This document shows positions 1-6,475 of a stretch of DNA of 36,296 nt, in pieces. The first letter of the stretch is position 1. Every line of letters starts with the position of its first letter. The position numbers were made by a program, and so were the translations under genes. The notes below the pieces were generated by a model. That model made no database searches and was not told where the DNA came from. It saw only the letters and a program-made list of their open reading frames with translations. The DNA comes from an uncultured Mucispirillum sp. (lineage in GTDB: Bacteria; Chrysiogenota; Deferribacteres; Deferribacterales; Mucispirillaceae): assembly GCA_944324495.1 (NCBI GenBank), contig CALUWN010000018.1, forward strand, positions 1 through 36,296, in the 5' to 3' direction.

Positions 1-8
1 TACTAATG

Positions 9-55
9 ATGTAAACTCCTTCGTAAATTTTTAAAGCCGCCTTGTCTAAACTAAA
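9..55 (+). repeat. Dispersed repeat R1, copy 1 (upstream of 5S)
   Basis: This segment matches 427-475 closely. Both share ATGTAAACTCC, a CGT(G)AATTTTTAA block and then GCCGCCTTGTCTAAA followed by an A-rich tail. The two copies flank the 5S gene. It is too short and stop-rich to code, and I do not recognise it as a known element. The region upstream of 5S would normally be the end of the 23S-5S spacer, but no 23S sequence is visible here. Confidence 0.6.
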
Positions 56-112
56 AAATACTGCGTAATTAAGTATGCAACTACGGAAGTGAATTCCTTG
101 TTGATTACTAAA

Positions 113-172
113 AAAGTCCTTCCATGGACTTCAAAAAGAGAATAAGCTGTAATTCTTAGCGTATGCGAAGAA
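113..172 (+). other. Two small stem-loops in the spacer before 5S
   Basis: AAGTCC pairs with GGACTT around a six-base loop near 114-131. TTCTTAGC (153-160) pairs with GCGAAGAA (165-172) around GTAT with one mismatch. They lie just before the 5S gene, so they may be processing stems of the rRNA precursor. This function is inferred from position only. Confidence 0.35.
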
Positions 173-203
173 ACTTATGATTGAAAATTGAATGAAATTT
201 TGC

Positions 204-320
204 TTTGGTGGTCATAGAGGGGAGGTTACACCTGTTCCCATACCGAACACAGCAGTTAAGGGCCCCATCGCCGAAGGTACTTGATGAAGGTAACATCTGG
301 GAGAATAGGACGCCGCCAAA
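204..320 (+). rRNA. rrf: 5S ribosomal RNA
   Basis: This is a 5S rRNA of about 117 bases. The 5' end TTTGGTGGT pairs with the 3' end GCCGCCAAA to form the terminal stem, and flanking GC...GC can extend it. Internal conserved blocks are easy to see: CCTGTTCCCATACCGAACAC, the AGCAGTTAAG block and the GGGAGAATAGGACGCCGCC end. It is the large-subunit 5S RNA and is followed directly by an intrinsic terminator. No 23S or 16S sequence is present, so either the rest of the operon lies to the left beyond the window or this is a detached 5S gene. The exact mature ends may differ by one to three bases. Confidence 0.95.
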
Positions 321-334
321 GCTAATAGATATAT

Positions 335-362
335 AAGGGTTATCATTTGATAACCCTTTTTT
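335..362 (+). terminator. Intrinsic terminator of the 5S transcript
   Basis: AAGGGTTATC (335-344) pairs perfectly with GATAACCCTT (349-358) around ATTT, and a run of T follows. It is placed about 15 bases after the 5S 3' end. Confidence 0.9.
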
Positions 363-402
363 GTTTTTATCTTTTTATTTTATACTGCGTTATTTAAAAA
401 TT
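357..402 (+). repeat. Dispersed repeat R2, copy A
   Basis: Bases 357-380 are identical to 663-686, and the similarity continues through CGTTATTTA to about 402 (copy B to 708). Copy A includes the T-run of the 5S terminator, so the 3' flank of the 5S gene appears to have been duplicated about 300 bases downstream. Confidence 0.55.
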
Positions 403-453
403 CACTTGGTCATTTACCTACGTTTAATGTAAACTCCCTGCGTGAATTTTTAA
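394..453 (+). repeat. Inverted repeat overlapping R1 copy 2
   Basis: TTAAAAATTCAC (394-405) and GTGAATTTTTAA (442-453) are perfect 12-base inverted arms 36 bases apart. The right arm is inside R1 copy 2. The layout resembles a very short palindromic intergenic element. No open frame is present. Confidence 0.5.
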
Positions 454-475
454 GCCGCCTTGTCTAAAATAAAAA
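427..475 (+). repeat. Dispersed repeat R1, copy 2 (downstream of 5S)
   Basis: This is the second copy of the element described at 9-55, carrying the same GCCGCCTTGTCTAAA core. The repeat pair brackets the 5S gene and its terminator. Confidence 0.6.
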
Positions 476-864
476 TCTTAAAAACAGCTTTACGTCTTCT
501 TATACATCATATTATTCTATTTTATATATAGTTTATTATTGTTTCCTAAAATAATTATTTTGCAAGGATAAAAAATTTATTCTAAATAAGCGTAGATTAA
601 TAAATTAAAATATAATTTGTAATATAAGATATAGTAGTAAAATATATAATTTTAGCTATCTCTTTTTTGTTTTTATCTTTTTATTTATTCTTCGTTATTT
701 ACAAATTTTTTTTAATTTATTCTTTCTAGTTTGAATTAACAGGTATAAATGAAATATAAGAAATTATATACTATTCTTTCCTATTGGAAATATTTTCCGT
801 TTCTATTTAATTTAATGAAATATAAAAAAATTAATGTTATTAATAAGTTATAATTATATAATAA
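476..864. other. Gene-free AT-rich stretch
   Basis: No open frame of useful length with a ribosome-binding site is visible on either strand. The stretch holds R2 copy B (663-708) and runs of A/T. Two TATAAT matches (849-854 and 857-862) lie before the candidate small RNA, but no good -35 box is in place for either. Confidence 0.6.
663..708 (+). repeat. Dispersed repeat R2, copy B
   Basis: This is the second copy of the AT-rich block at 357-402. Its first 24 bases are identical to copy A and the rest is diverged. It probably derives from the 3' flank of the rRNA gene. Confidence 0.5.
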
Positions 865-880
865 TGGCATATAACTTGCT
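865..880 (+). promoter_or_regulatory. Sigma-54-type (-24/-12) promoter before the candidate small RNA
   Basis: TGGCAT, five bases, then TTGCT. The GG (866-867) and GC (878-879) pairs are 12 bases apart, as RpoN promoters require. The only deviation from TGGCAC-N5-TTGCW is T for C. The predicted start is near 889-893. It closely resembles the second flgB promoter at 2881-2896. Confidence 0.6.
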
Positions 881-886
881 AAATAA

Positions 887-962
887 GAGTTGGGTAGGAG
901 AACAACTTCGCCTGGGAGATGGAGCTCTCGTGTCAAGCGGACAGGATGTCCGCATTTTTTTT
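887..962 (+). ncRNA. Candidate small RNA with CsrA-type GGA motifs and its own terminator
   Basis: This is a non-coding stretch more GC-rich than its surroundings, bounded by a sigma-54-like promoter and a strong intrinsic terminator. The terminator stem GCGGACA (937-943)/TGTCCGC (947-953) is followed by eight or more T. It carries ACAGGATGT at its apex, which matches the CAGGAUG repeat of CsrB-type RNAs. A second stem GAGA...TCTC (about 916-929) has TGGAGC in its loop. A third GGA lies in TAGGAG (895-900), in the loop of AGTTG (888-892)/CAACT (903-907), but a competing stem would bury that site. I do not recognise a known RNA family. The role as a CsrA-titrating RNA is inferred. The 5' end is uncertain, because an alternative sigma-70 start near 869 would keep the first hairpin whole. 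Confidence 0.5.
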
Positions 963-1150
963 ATATACTTGTTACTTATGAGCATGGCGTGCATCTGCGA
1001 ATAAATTCTTTAAGTCTAGCTAAAAATTGTATTTTTTACTAAACCAGTTATTTAATATATTTTATAATTATAGTACTTATAATAAATAATATATTAATAA
1101 TATTATAATACCAATTATATATCATTAAGTTATTTTTAACATATCAGTTG
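963..1150. other. Gene-free AT-rich stretch
   Basis: I see no coding frame or RNA structure here. It is A/T-rich and leads into the decayed transposase on the minus strand. Confidence 0.6.
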
Positions 1151-1341
1151 TTATTTTCTGCCAGTTTTACTCATTATACCTTGCCTTACATTCAAAGAAT
1201 AATAGGCATTGTGCTTATATCTCTATCTAATAACTTTGCTATCTCTTCCACTTTCATATTGCTCTTCAATAAAACTTCTAATTTATAGCACTCTGAAGAA
1301 ATTAAGTGTTTATTTTTTCTCGGTTTTAGTGTAATATCCAT
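1151..1341 (-). pseudogene. IS30-family transposase, N-terminal remnant
   Basis: The minus strand opens with ATG at 1341 and reads 49 residues to a stop at 1192. The segment KHLISSECYKLEVLLK followed by KVEEIAKLLDRDIST matches the N-terminal helix-turn-helix of IS30 transposases, whose usual pattern is a hydrophobic helix, then EIA..L.RS.STI. After DIST the frame breaks. A short continuation ending in GRK is readable in another frame down to 1151, so the copy is frameshifted as well as truncated. The catalytic DDE domain is absent. AAGGAG about 13 bases upstream could be the old ribosome-binding site. This is a dead fragment and shows that an insertion element once sat between the rRNA gene and the exporter operon. 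Confidence 0.65.
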
Positions 1342-1342
1342 T

Positions 1343-1414
1343 AGTGGTTGTTGTCTCCTTATTTATTTTTTTGGCTAAAAAATATTACTTTATTTTAAGA
1401 GAGTAACAACCACT
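1343..1414. repeat. Inverted repeat around the transposase leader
   Basis: AGTGGTTGTT (1343-1352) and AACAACCACT (1405-1414) are perfect 10-base inverted arms. The match extends imperfectly inward (GTCTC/GAGAG). A T-run follows the right arm, so on the plus strand it could act as a terminator. It may be an insertion-sequence end or leader hairpin belonging to the IS30 remnant. Confidence 0.55.
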
Positions 1415-1436
1415 TTTTTTATTTATTTTTCGCAAT

Positions 1437-1469
1437 CGTTTTTAGAATTTACCCGTTTTTAGAATTTAC
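1437..1469 (+). repeat. Tandem 16-base direct repeat
   Basis: CGTTTTTAGAATTTAC occurs at 1437-1452 and again at 1454-1469, a 17-base period. It lies about 30 bases upstream of the exporter promoter, so it could be a tandem operator. It could also be residue from the neighbouring insertion element. Confidence 0.55.
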
Positions 1470-1496
1470 TACTGTTTATTTTGGTGGATATTTTTA

Positions 1497-1525
1497 TTGA
1501 CAAGCTTAAATCCTAGTATTATAAA
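1497..1525 (+). promoter_or_regulatory. Sigma-70-type promoter of the thrE-like operon
   Basis: TTGACA (1497-1502) is a perfect -35 box. After a 17-base spacer, TATAAA (1520-1525) forms the -10 box. The start would fall near 1532, about 25 bases before the ATG at 1557. Confidence 0.75.
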
Positions 1526-1556
1526 AATTCTTTCTTTAACTATAGAGTGAGGAGCT

Positions 1557-2330
1557 ATGAAAACTGCAGATATTCAAGAACTTAGTAATTTTTTACTAGA
1601 TTATGCCGTTATGCTTATGCGTTCTGGAGCAAATACAGAGCGAACTGTTAGAAATGTTACAAGAATATGCAAATCATTTGGTTATGAAACAGCTATTGCC
1701 ATTTTTCAGCGTAATATTACTATGACTATTTCTAACCCTAATGACCATTCCATTAGAAGAACATACGTTAAACAGCAAATGTCACCCCATTTAAGCTTAT
1801 CAATTGTTAATGATTTAAGTGCATTAAGCTGGCAGTCATTTGACACTGATATTTCTCTTGATGAATTAAAAGAAAAATATAATGAGATAGTATCAAATGC
1901 TCATTCAAATAAATATATTGTACTTGTTTTTGCATCTTTAGCAATTGCCGCATTTTGCGAACTTTTTGGTGGTGATTTCCATTCTATGATAATCGTATTT
2001 TTATCTACAATAGTAGCTTTTGCATTAAGGCTCTTTTTAATTAAAATCAAGTTTGATGTAAGGGCTATGATTATTGCTGTTTCTTTTACGGCATCTATTA
2101 CAGCTTATTATATAGGAAAATATTTGATTAATACTAATACCCTTGATGTGGCAGTTTCTACAAGTGTACTATTTTTAATACCGGGGGTACATATAATAAA
2201 CTCTGTTACAGATATATTAGATGGTCATGTAATAACAGGTATGGCAAGAGGCGTTAGCGCCATGATACTTGTAATATGTATTGCAATAGGCTTATATGCA
2301 ACCCTTGCAATTACAAGGTGGGCTATATGA
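1557..2330 (+). CDS. Threonine/serine exporter family protein, large subunit (YjjP/ThrE N-terminal type)
   Basis: This 257-residue membrane protein belongs to the ThrE/YjjP family. In two-gene versions it pairs with a YjjB-type subunit to export threonine, serine or small carboxylates. The soluble N-terminal half (residues 1-110) contains the usual opening LLDYAVMLMRSGANTERTV and a following basic stretch. Five hydrophobic segments fill residues about 120-255, including the VLFLIPGVHIINSVTDIL segment typical of the family. The length equals that of E. coli YjjP (about 256). GAGGAGCT sits just before the ATG. The stop overlaps the next start as ATGA, so the two subunits are translationally coupled. 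The substrate cannot be read from the sequence. Confidence 0.85.
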   Translation: MKTADIQELSNFLLDYAVMLMRSGANTERTVRNVTRICKSFGYETAIAIFQRNITMTISNPNDHSIRRTYVKQQMSPHLSLSIVNDLSALSWQSFDTDISLDELKEKYNEIVSNAHSNKYIVLVFASLAIAAFCELFGGDFHSMIIVFLSTIVAFALRLFLIKIKFDVRAMIIAVSFTASITAYYIGKYLINTNTLDVAVSTSVLFLIPGVHIINSVTDILDGHVITGMARGVSAMILVICIAIGLYATLAITRWAI

Positions 2331-2824
2331 TAGATATAATTACATCATCACTATTAGAAGCAGTTTTTGCAGCTATGGCTGCTGTTGGGTTTGCGTTAAT
2401 TTCAGACCCACCTAAAAGGCTTATATTCTTTACTGCTCTTTTAGCAGCAGCAGGCAGGGGCGTAAGATATTTCATTATTGCTCAATATGGTATAGGTTTA
2501 TCCATTGCTACTTTTATTGCAGCTTTAGTAATTGGTTTTTTAGGTATATTTATGGCGAATAAATTAAGATGTTCTATGGAAGTTGTATCATTTCCTGCAC
2601 TTTTACCAATGATACCGGGGCTTTATGCCTATAAAACAATTCTTTCTATTGTAGAATACGGCAAAACTACTGATTTAATAGAAAAACAGGCTTTAATTGT
2701 TACCATGTTTGATAATGGAATAACAACTGTTTCCATAATCACTGCATTAGCTGTAGGCGTAACTATACCGCTTTTAATTTTTTATGAAAAATCATTTACC
2801 ATGACACGCAAAATAAAAAAATAG
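2327..2824 (+). CDS. Threonine/serine exporter family protein, small subunit (YjjB/ThrE C-terminal type)
   Basis: This is a 165-residue, almost wholly hydrophobic protein with four or five membrane segments, the expected partner of the preceding gene. The motif FPALLPMIPGLYAYKTIL (about residues 88-105) is characteristic of YjjB-type subunits. I chose the ATG at 2327, not the in-frame ATG at 2276. The 2327 start overlaps the upstream stop as ATGA and gives the family's usual length, while the longer start adds 17 polar residues that fit no membrane topology. The product would form the exporter together with the 257-residue protein. Transcription stops or weakens before the flgB promoter that begins four bases after this gene. 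Confidence 0.82.
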   Translation: MIDIITSSLLEAVFAAMAAVGFALISDPPKRLIFFTALLAAAGRGVRYFIIAQYGIGLSIATFIAALVIGFLGIFMANKLRCSMEVVSFPALLPMIPGLYAYKTILSIVEYGKTTDLIEKQALIVTMFDNGITTVSIITALAVGVTIPLLIFYEKSFTMTRKIKK

Positions 2825-2827
2825 TTT

Positions 2828-2843
2828 TGGCACGCCCTTTGCT
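2828..2843 (+). promoter_or_regulatory. Sigma-54 promoter P1 of flgB-flgC
   Basis: TGGCACGCCCTTTGCT matches the RpoN consensus TGGCACG-N4-TTGCW at every fixed position. GG (2829-2830) and GC (2841-2842) are 12 apart. The expected start is near 2854, 66 bases before flgB. Confidence 0.85.
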
Positions 2844-2880
2844 ATATAAAAAGCAAGTGAGTGAAAAGTGAATTTTAAAA

Positions 2881-2896
2881 TGGCATTTATGTTGCT
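2881..2896 (+). promoter_or_regulatory. Sigma-54 promoter P2 of flgB-flgC
   Basis: TGGCAT-TTATG-TTGCT, with GG and GC again 12 apart. The predicted start near 2907 leaves a leader of only about 13 bases that still includes the AAGAGGTG ribosome-binding site. It lies 53 bases downstream of P1. Confidence 0.6.
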
Positions 2897-2919
2897 AATA
2901 AAAATTTAAGAGGTGTGAA

Positions 2920-3336
2920 ATGATAGGGATTTTTGATAAAACAAAAGTAAATGATATGAACTTTGCTCTTGATACATTATCTGTAAAAAATAATGGTATA
3001 TCAAGAAATATTGCAAACCAAGATACTCCAAAATATAAAGCTGTAAAATTAGTTTTCAGTGAAGTTATGGAAGAGTATTATTCCAATGAAAGAAACCCTA
3101 TGCCTCTTAAAAGAACAAATGCTATGCATATGCCAACAGGCACAGAAGAATTAGACCCAAGAACTTTGGTTCGTTTCCAAAACAACCCAAGTGTAAGAAA
3201 CGACGGTAACGATGTTAATATGGACTATGAAATGAGCCAGCAGGCAGATGCTGAGTTAAGGTATAAACTCCTTTCTCAAATAGTAGGTAAAAAAGTAACA
3301 GGCCTTGTGAATTTAACTAAAACAACGCCACAATAG
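2920..3336 (+). CDS. flgB: Flagellar basal-body rod protein FlgB
   Basis: FlgB is a proximal rod subunit that assembles on the MS ring in the periplasm after export by the flagellar type III system. The 138-residue product has the family length and the N-terminal signature LDTLSVKNNGISRNIANQDTPKYKA (split: LDTLSVKNNGIS then RNIANQDTPKYKA), including the ANxxTP motif of rod proteins. The C-terminal NDVNMDYEMSQQADAELRY helix is also typical. AAGAGGTG lies eight bases before the ATG. It is the first gene of the flagellar locus and sits behind two sigma-54-type promoters. flgC follows after 19 bases. Confidence 0.95.
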   Translation: MIGIFDKTKVNDMNFALDTLSVKNNGISRNIANQDTPKYKAVKLVFSEVMEEYYSNERNPMPLKRTNAMHMPTGTEELDPRTLVRFQNNPSVRNDGNDVNMDYEMSQQADAELRYKLLSQIVGKKVTGLVNLTKTTPQ

Positions 3337-3355
3337 AAAGTGATGGGGTGATGAT

Positions 3356-3760
3356 ATGAGTTATTTTGATGTGTTAGATGTTGCAGCCACAGGGCTTTCA
3401 GCACAAAGAATTAGAATGAGTGTATTATCTTCTAATATGGCAAATGCTAATACTACAAGAACAGAAGATGGCGGGCCATACAGGAAGAAGAATGTTATAT
3501 TTAAACAGGTACTTCAAGGTGAACATAAAGGCGGTGTGCAGGTAGATAAAATCTATGAAGATACAAAACCTCCACGGTTGCAGTATGACCCAACCCACCC
3601 AGATGCTAACGAGGAAGGGTATGTGGCCATGCCAAACATTAGCCCTGTGGAAGAAATGGTAAACCTTTTGGAAGCAGCAAGGGCTTATGAGTCCAACTTA
3701 ACAATTTTACAGTCAGCAAAACAATTATCTAATGCTGCACTTGAAATTGGACGACAATAA
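3356..3760 (+). CDS. flgC: Flagellar basal-body rod protein FlgC
   Basis: FlgC is a second proximal rod protein, 134 residues here, the same length as in enteric bacteria. The N-terminal block LDVAATGLSAQRIRMSVLSS followed by NMANANTTRTEDGGPYRKK is diagnostic, as is the C-terminal block NISPVEEMVNLLEAARAYES before a heptad-rich tail (LTILQSAKQLSNAALEIGRQ). Both ends form the coiled-coil core of the rod. It is co-transcribed with flgB, with GGGGTGATG just upstream of the start. An AT-rich gap of about 235 bases with its own promoter candidate follows, so fliE need not be read only from the flgB promoters. Confidence 0.95.
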   Translation: MSYFDVLDVAATGLSAQRIRMSVLSSNMANANTTRTEDGGPYRKKNVIFKQVLQGEHKGGVQVDKIYEDTKPPRLQYDPTHPDANEEGYVAMPNISPVEEMVNLLEAARAYESNLTILQSAKQLSNAALEIGRQ

Positions 3761-3865
3761 TAGTATATTGGGAAAATTTTTCCCATAGGAATATTTTAAT
3801 AGGAAAAAAATACATATATTACACCTTCATTAGTTAGTGTGTTAGTAAGTGTTATATATTTTATT

Positions 3866-3881
3866 TGGCACAATAATTGAT
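3866..3881 (+). promoter_or_regulatory. Probable sigma-54-type promoter of fliE
   Basis: TGGCAC is a perfect -24 box. Five bases later TTGA replaces TTGC, so the -12 element has GA where GC is expected. The GG-to-GA spacing is the correct 12. It stands about 130 bases upstream of fliE in the flgC-fliE gap. The changed -12 base makes activity uncertain. Confidence 0.45.
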
Positions 3882-3997
3882 AGTAAATAGTGTAATATAA
3901 TATATAAAGCATTTTTATAGTGGGATAATAATAAATAAACTTGCTACTTTTTAAAAAAGATTATATATTATATACAAGAGAAAGATAGGAGCATAAA

Positions 3998-4306
3998 ATG
4001 GCTGACATTAATAAACTGGATATTTTACTTCCAAACAGTCTGCAAACTAATTACAGTTCTCCACAACAGCCAAATGTTGTGGAAGGGGACAGCTTCTCTG
4101 ATATTTTAAAAACTGCTCTTAGTAGTGTGGATTCTGCTCAACATACTGCAACAGAAGCTATTCAACAGGCATTAAATGGTGAAAATACTGATGTGCATGA
4201 TACTATGATAGCTATGCAAAAAGCAGATACATCACTTAAAATGATGATGGAAGTCCGCAACAAACTATTATCAGCTTATCAAGAAGTTATTAAAACACAA
4301 GTGTAG
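3998..4306 (+). CDS. fliE: Flagellar hook-basal body complex protein FliE
   Basis: FliE links the MS ring to the proximal rod. The 102-residue length is typical. The family pattern is clear in the second half: SFSDILKTALSSVDSAQ, then NGENTDVHDTMIAMQKADTS and a final VRNKLLSAYQEVIKTQV helix. The N-terminal 30 residues are variable and polar, as is usual. AGGAGC lies before the ATG. It is separated from flgC by 237 bases and from the next small gene by 119 bases, both with promoter-like or hairpin features. This locus is less compact than the classic fliEFGHIJ operon. Confidence 0.93.
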   Translation: MADINKLDILLPNSLQTNYSSPQQPNVVEGDSFSDILKTALSSVDSAQHTATEAIQQALNGENTDVHDTMIAMQKADTSLKMMMEVRNKLLSAYQEVIKTQV

Positions 4307-4351
4307 TAAATATTTATTAGTTATTTACTGCACTTTTCTCATCCTTACTGT

Positions 4352-4375
4352 AATATAAGTGTTATGCCTTATATT
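4352..4375. repeat. Perfect inverted repeat between fliE and the 70-residue gene
   Basis: AATATAAG (4352-4359) pairs with CTTATATT (4368-4375) around an eight-base loop. There is no T-run, so it is not a clear terminator. It may be an operator or mRNA hairpin. Confidence 0.35.
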
Positions 4376-4425
4376 GCTGTCTATTTTAAAAATCTTTAAT
4401 AGTGTTTTTATGTTTTGAGGTATAA

Positions 4426-4638
4426 ATGGATAAAGAAATGCCAGAAGGTACTAATAATAAGCAGGAAAAAATACCTTCAGAGTATAAGCAGTTATGGTTA
4501 AGTATGCCATTAGTGCTTAGAAATACTTTTATTGTAATATTTATAGTGCTTATTATTGCAACATTTTTTGCTGTATTTTATTTTACTGATGGATTAGAAG
4601 AATTAATCAATATGAGCAAGCAGATTGGTAAAGCTTGA
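4426..4638 (+). CDS. Small single-pass membrane protein between fliE and fliF, unknown
   Basis: I do not recognise this 70-residue protein. Residues 1-31 are polar and charged. Residues 32-53 (RNTFIVIFIVLIIATFFAVF, then YF) form one strong membrane helix. The last 15 residues are polar. There is no signal-peptidase site, so it is probably an inner-membrane anchored peptide with its N-terminus in the cytoplasm. TTGAGG lies about nine bases before the ATG, and the reading frame has codon use like its neighbours. Its place between fliE and fliF, same strand, suggests a part in MS-ring or export-gate assembly, but that is only inference from position. Confidence 0.65.
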   Translation: MDKEMPEGTNNKQEKIPSEYKQLWLSMPLVLRNTFIVIFIVLIIATFFAVFYFTDGLEELINMSKQIGKA

Positions 4639-4790
4639 AAATAAAGCAAAAAAATTAAAGTAAGTTATAAAAAAATGCTTGTAAGTATTGAATAAATTAT
4701 ATATATTGCAATTATATCACTAAGTTATAAGTTGTTTTGTTTGATTTTTTTTAGTGATTATATACTTTAATAGTATAGGAGCGACCAAAT

Positions 4791-6473
4791 ATGGCGGTAC
4801 GTAATCTATCCACACAATTTTTAGATATCTGGGCAAAATTAACTACACTTCAAAAAGCGGCAATTGGTGCTGCCACTGTTGCTGTTATTGCAGCTGTTAC
4901 GGTATTGCTTATATGGGCAAATAAACCAGCATATAAACCATTATATACAGAAATGACACAAGAAGATGTACAGGCAGTATCTAATGAGCTTCGTAAAGGC
5001 ACAGTTCCTTTTAGAGTAAATGGTACATCTATAGAAGTTCCGCAGGAAAATGTTTATTCTACACGTATGATGCTTGCAGAGCAGGGTTTGCCAAAAACAC
5101 CACCTGCTGCTGGGTTTGAACTTTTTGATAAATCTAGTTTTGGTAAAACAGAATTTATGCAGAATGTAGATTTCCAGCGTGCTTTGCAGGGTGAACTAAG
5201 TAATACTATTGCTACTATGGATAAAGTATTAGAAGCAAAAGTACACCTTACACTTCCAAAAGAAAGGTTATTCGTTTCAGAAGAGCAGCAGGCAAAAGCA
5301 TCGGTTGCTTTAAAATTAAAGCAGGACCAAACATTAACTGAAGATGAAGTACGTTCTATCAGCCATTTAGTTGCAGCAGCTGTTAAAGGGCTTGAACCGC
5401 AAAATATTCAAGTGGTGGATACAGCAGGTAACCTGCTTAGTGCTTTTATGACAGAAGCAAATGAACCATACAGGCTTACACAAAATCAAATAGCTTATGA
5501 AAGAGACCATGAAAAATATTTAGAAGAAAAGTTAAGAAAAGATTTAGTTCCTTTGCTTGGTGCCGATAATCCTTTTATAGTTAGTGTTAGTGTTGCTATG
5601 GATTTTAGCAAAAGGGAAATAATAAGTGAAAAATTTGGAGATACTCCTGTTACACGTTCCCAAAGAACATTAGAAATAAACTCTAAACAAACAGGTAAAG
5701 GTCCTCAAGGGATACCGGGTGTTGAATCAAACTTGGCAGAGCCTGATATATTAGTTGACGGCATTGTTAGTGAATACAGTAAAACCGATGAAACCACAAA
5801 CTATGAAATAGATAAGACTGTTACAAGAGAAAATAAAGTAGGTGGTGAGATTAAGAGAATTACTGTTGCTGTAGTAGTAGATGACAGGCAGGCTATAGAA
5901 ACCGTTGACGGGGTGAGAAAACTTGTTAGAAAACCACGTACTGAGGAAGAAATAACAAGTATTCGTGCTCATGTTGCAGCAGCTGTTGGTTATGTTGCAG
6001 ACAGGGATGTTGTTGAAGTTACAAATATATCTTTTGATACTACAAAAGATGAGATAGATTTAATGGCAGAAGAGAGTGCTAGGCGTATGGAAATTATAAG
6101 ACAAGTTGCATCTTATGCAAGTGCTATTGTGATTATTTTCATGTTCTGGCTGCTGATTTTACGTCCTATTATTAAAAGGATTGATAAAGCTAGAGAAATT
6201 GATGAAGAAATGCTTGGAGAATCTGCTCTTGATGCTCAAATGGCAGGGCTTGATATTTCTGTTGGCGATGAAAGTGGTTTCCCTAAATCAGTGGAAGAAC
6301 TTGAACGTGAGATTGAAGCAGAATTGGAAGAATCTACACCAATTGATGTAGAAGCAGTTAAATCAAAAGTTATGCTGAAGAAAATCGAAGAGCAGGCTAA
6401 TGAAGACCCTGAGATGATAGCAAATTTAGTTAAAGCTATGATTAAAGGCGGTGGCGGTCAAGGAGGCAATTAG
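4791..6473 (+). CDS. fliF: Flagellar MS-ring protein FliF
   Basis: FliF forms the membrane/supramembrane ring on which rod, switch and export gate assemble. At 560 residues it matches the enteric protein in length. A first membrane helix covers about 23-44. A YscJ/FliF ring-building region follows, with EMTQEDVQAVSNELRKGTVP, AEQGLPKTPPAAGFELFDKS and EAKVHLTLPKERLF. The proline-rich middle includes GPQGIPGVESNLAEP. The second membrane helix is near 438-460, before a cytoplasmic C-terminus rich in Glu that binds FliG. The tail ends in a glycine run. AGGAGCG precedes the ATG. fliG starts three bases after the stop, so the two are coupled. Confidence 0.97.
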   Translation: MAVRNLSTQFLDIWAKLTTLQKAAIGAATVAVIAAVTVLLIWANKPAYKPLYTEMTQEDVQAVSNELRKGTVPFRVNGTSIEVPQENVYSTRMMLAEQGLPKTPPAAGFELFDKSSFGKTEFMQNVDFQRALQGELSNTIATMDKVLEAKVHLTLPKERLFVSEEQQAKASVALKLKQDQTLTEDEVRSISHLVAAAVKGLEPQNIQVVDTAGNLLSAFMTEANEPYRLTQNQIAYERDHEKYLEEKLRKDLVPLLGADNPFIVSVSVAMDFSKREIISEKFGDTPVTRSQRTLEINSKQTGKGPQGIPGVESNLAEPDILVDGIVSEYSKTDETTNYEIDKTVTRENKVGGEIKRITVAVVVDDRQAIETVDGVRKLVRKPRTEEEITSIRAHVAAAVGYVADRDVVEVTNISFDTTKDEIDLMAEESARRMEIIRQVASYASAIVIIFMFWLLILRPIIKRIDKAREIDEEMLGESALDAQMAGLDISVGDESGFPKSVEELEREIEAELEESTPIDVEAVKSKVMLKKIEEQANEDPEMIANLVKAMIKGGGGQGGN

Positions 6474-6475
6474 AG

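Noticed and set aside
1-200. 23S rRNA 3' end
   Set aside because: None of the conserved 23S terminal sequence is present; this stretch is spacer or repeat.
887-962. Known riboswitch (fluoride-type GGAGATGG resemblance)
   Set aside because: GGGAGATGG recalls the fluoride motif, but the partner segment and pseudoknot bases are missing and no transporter gene follows; a terminator ends the RNA.
3769-3785. Hairpin TGGGAAAA/TTTTCCCA after flgC as terminator
   Set aside because: The loop is only one base and no T-run follows, so it is not a convincing intrinsic terminator.
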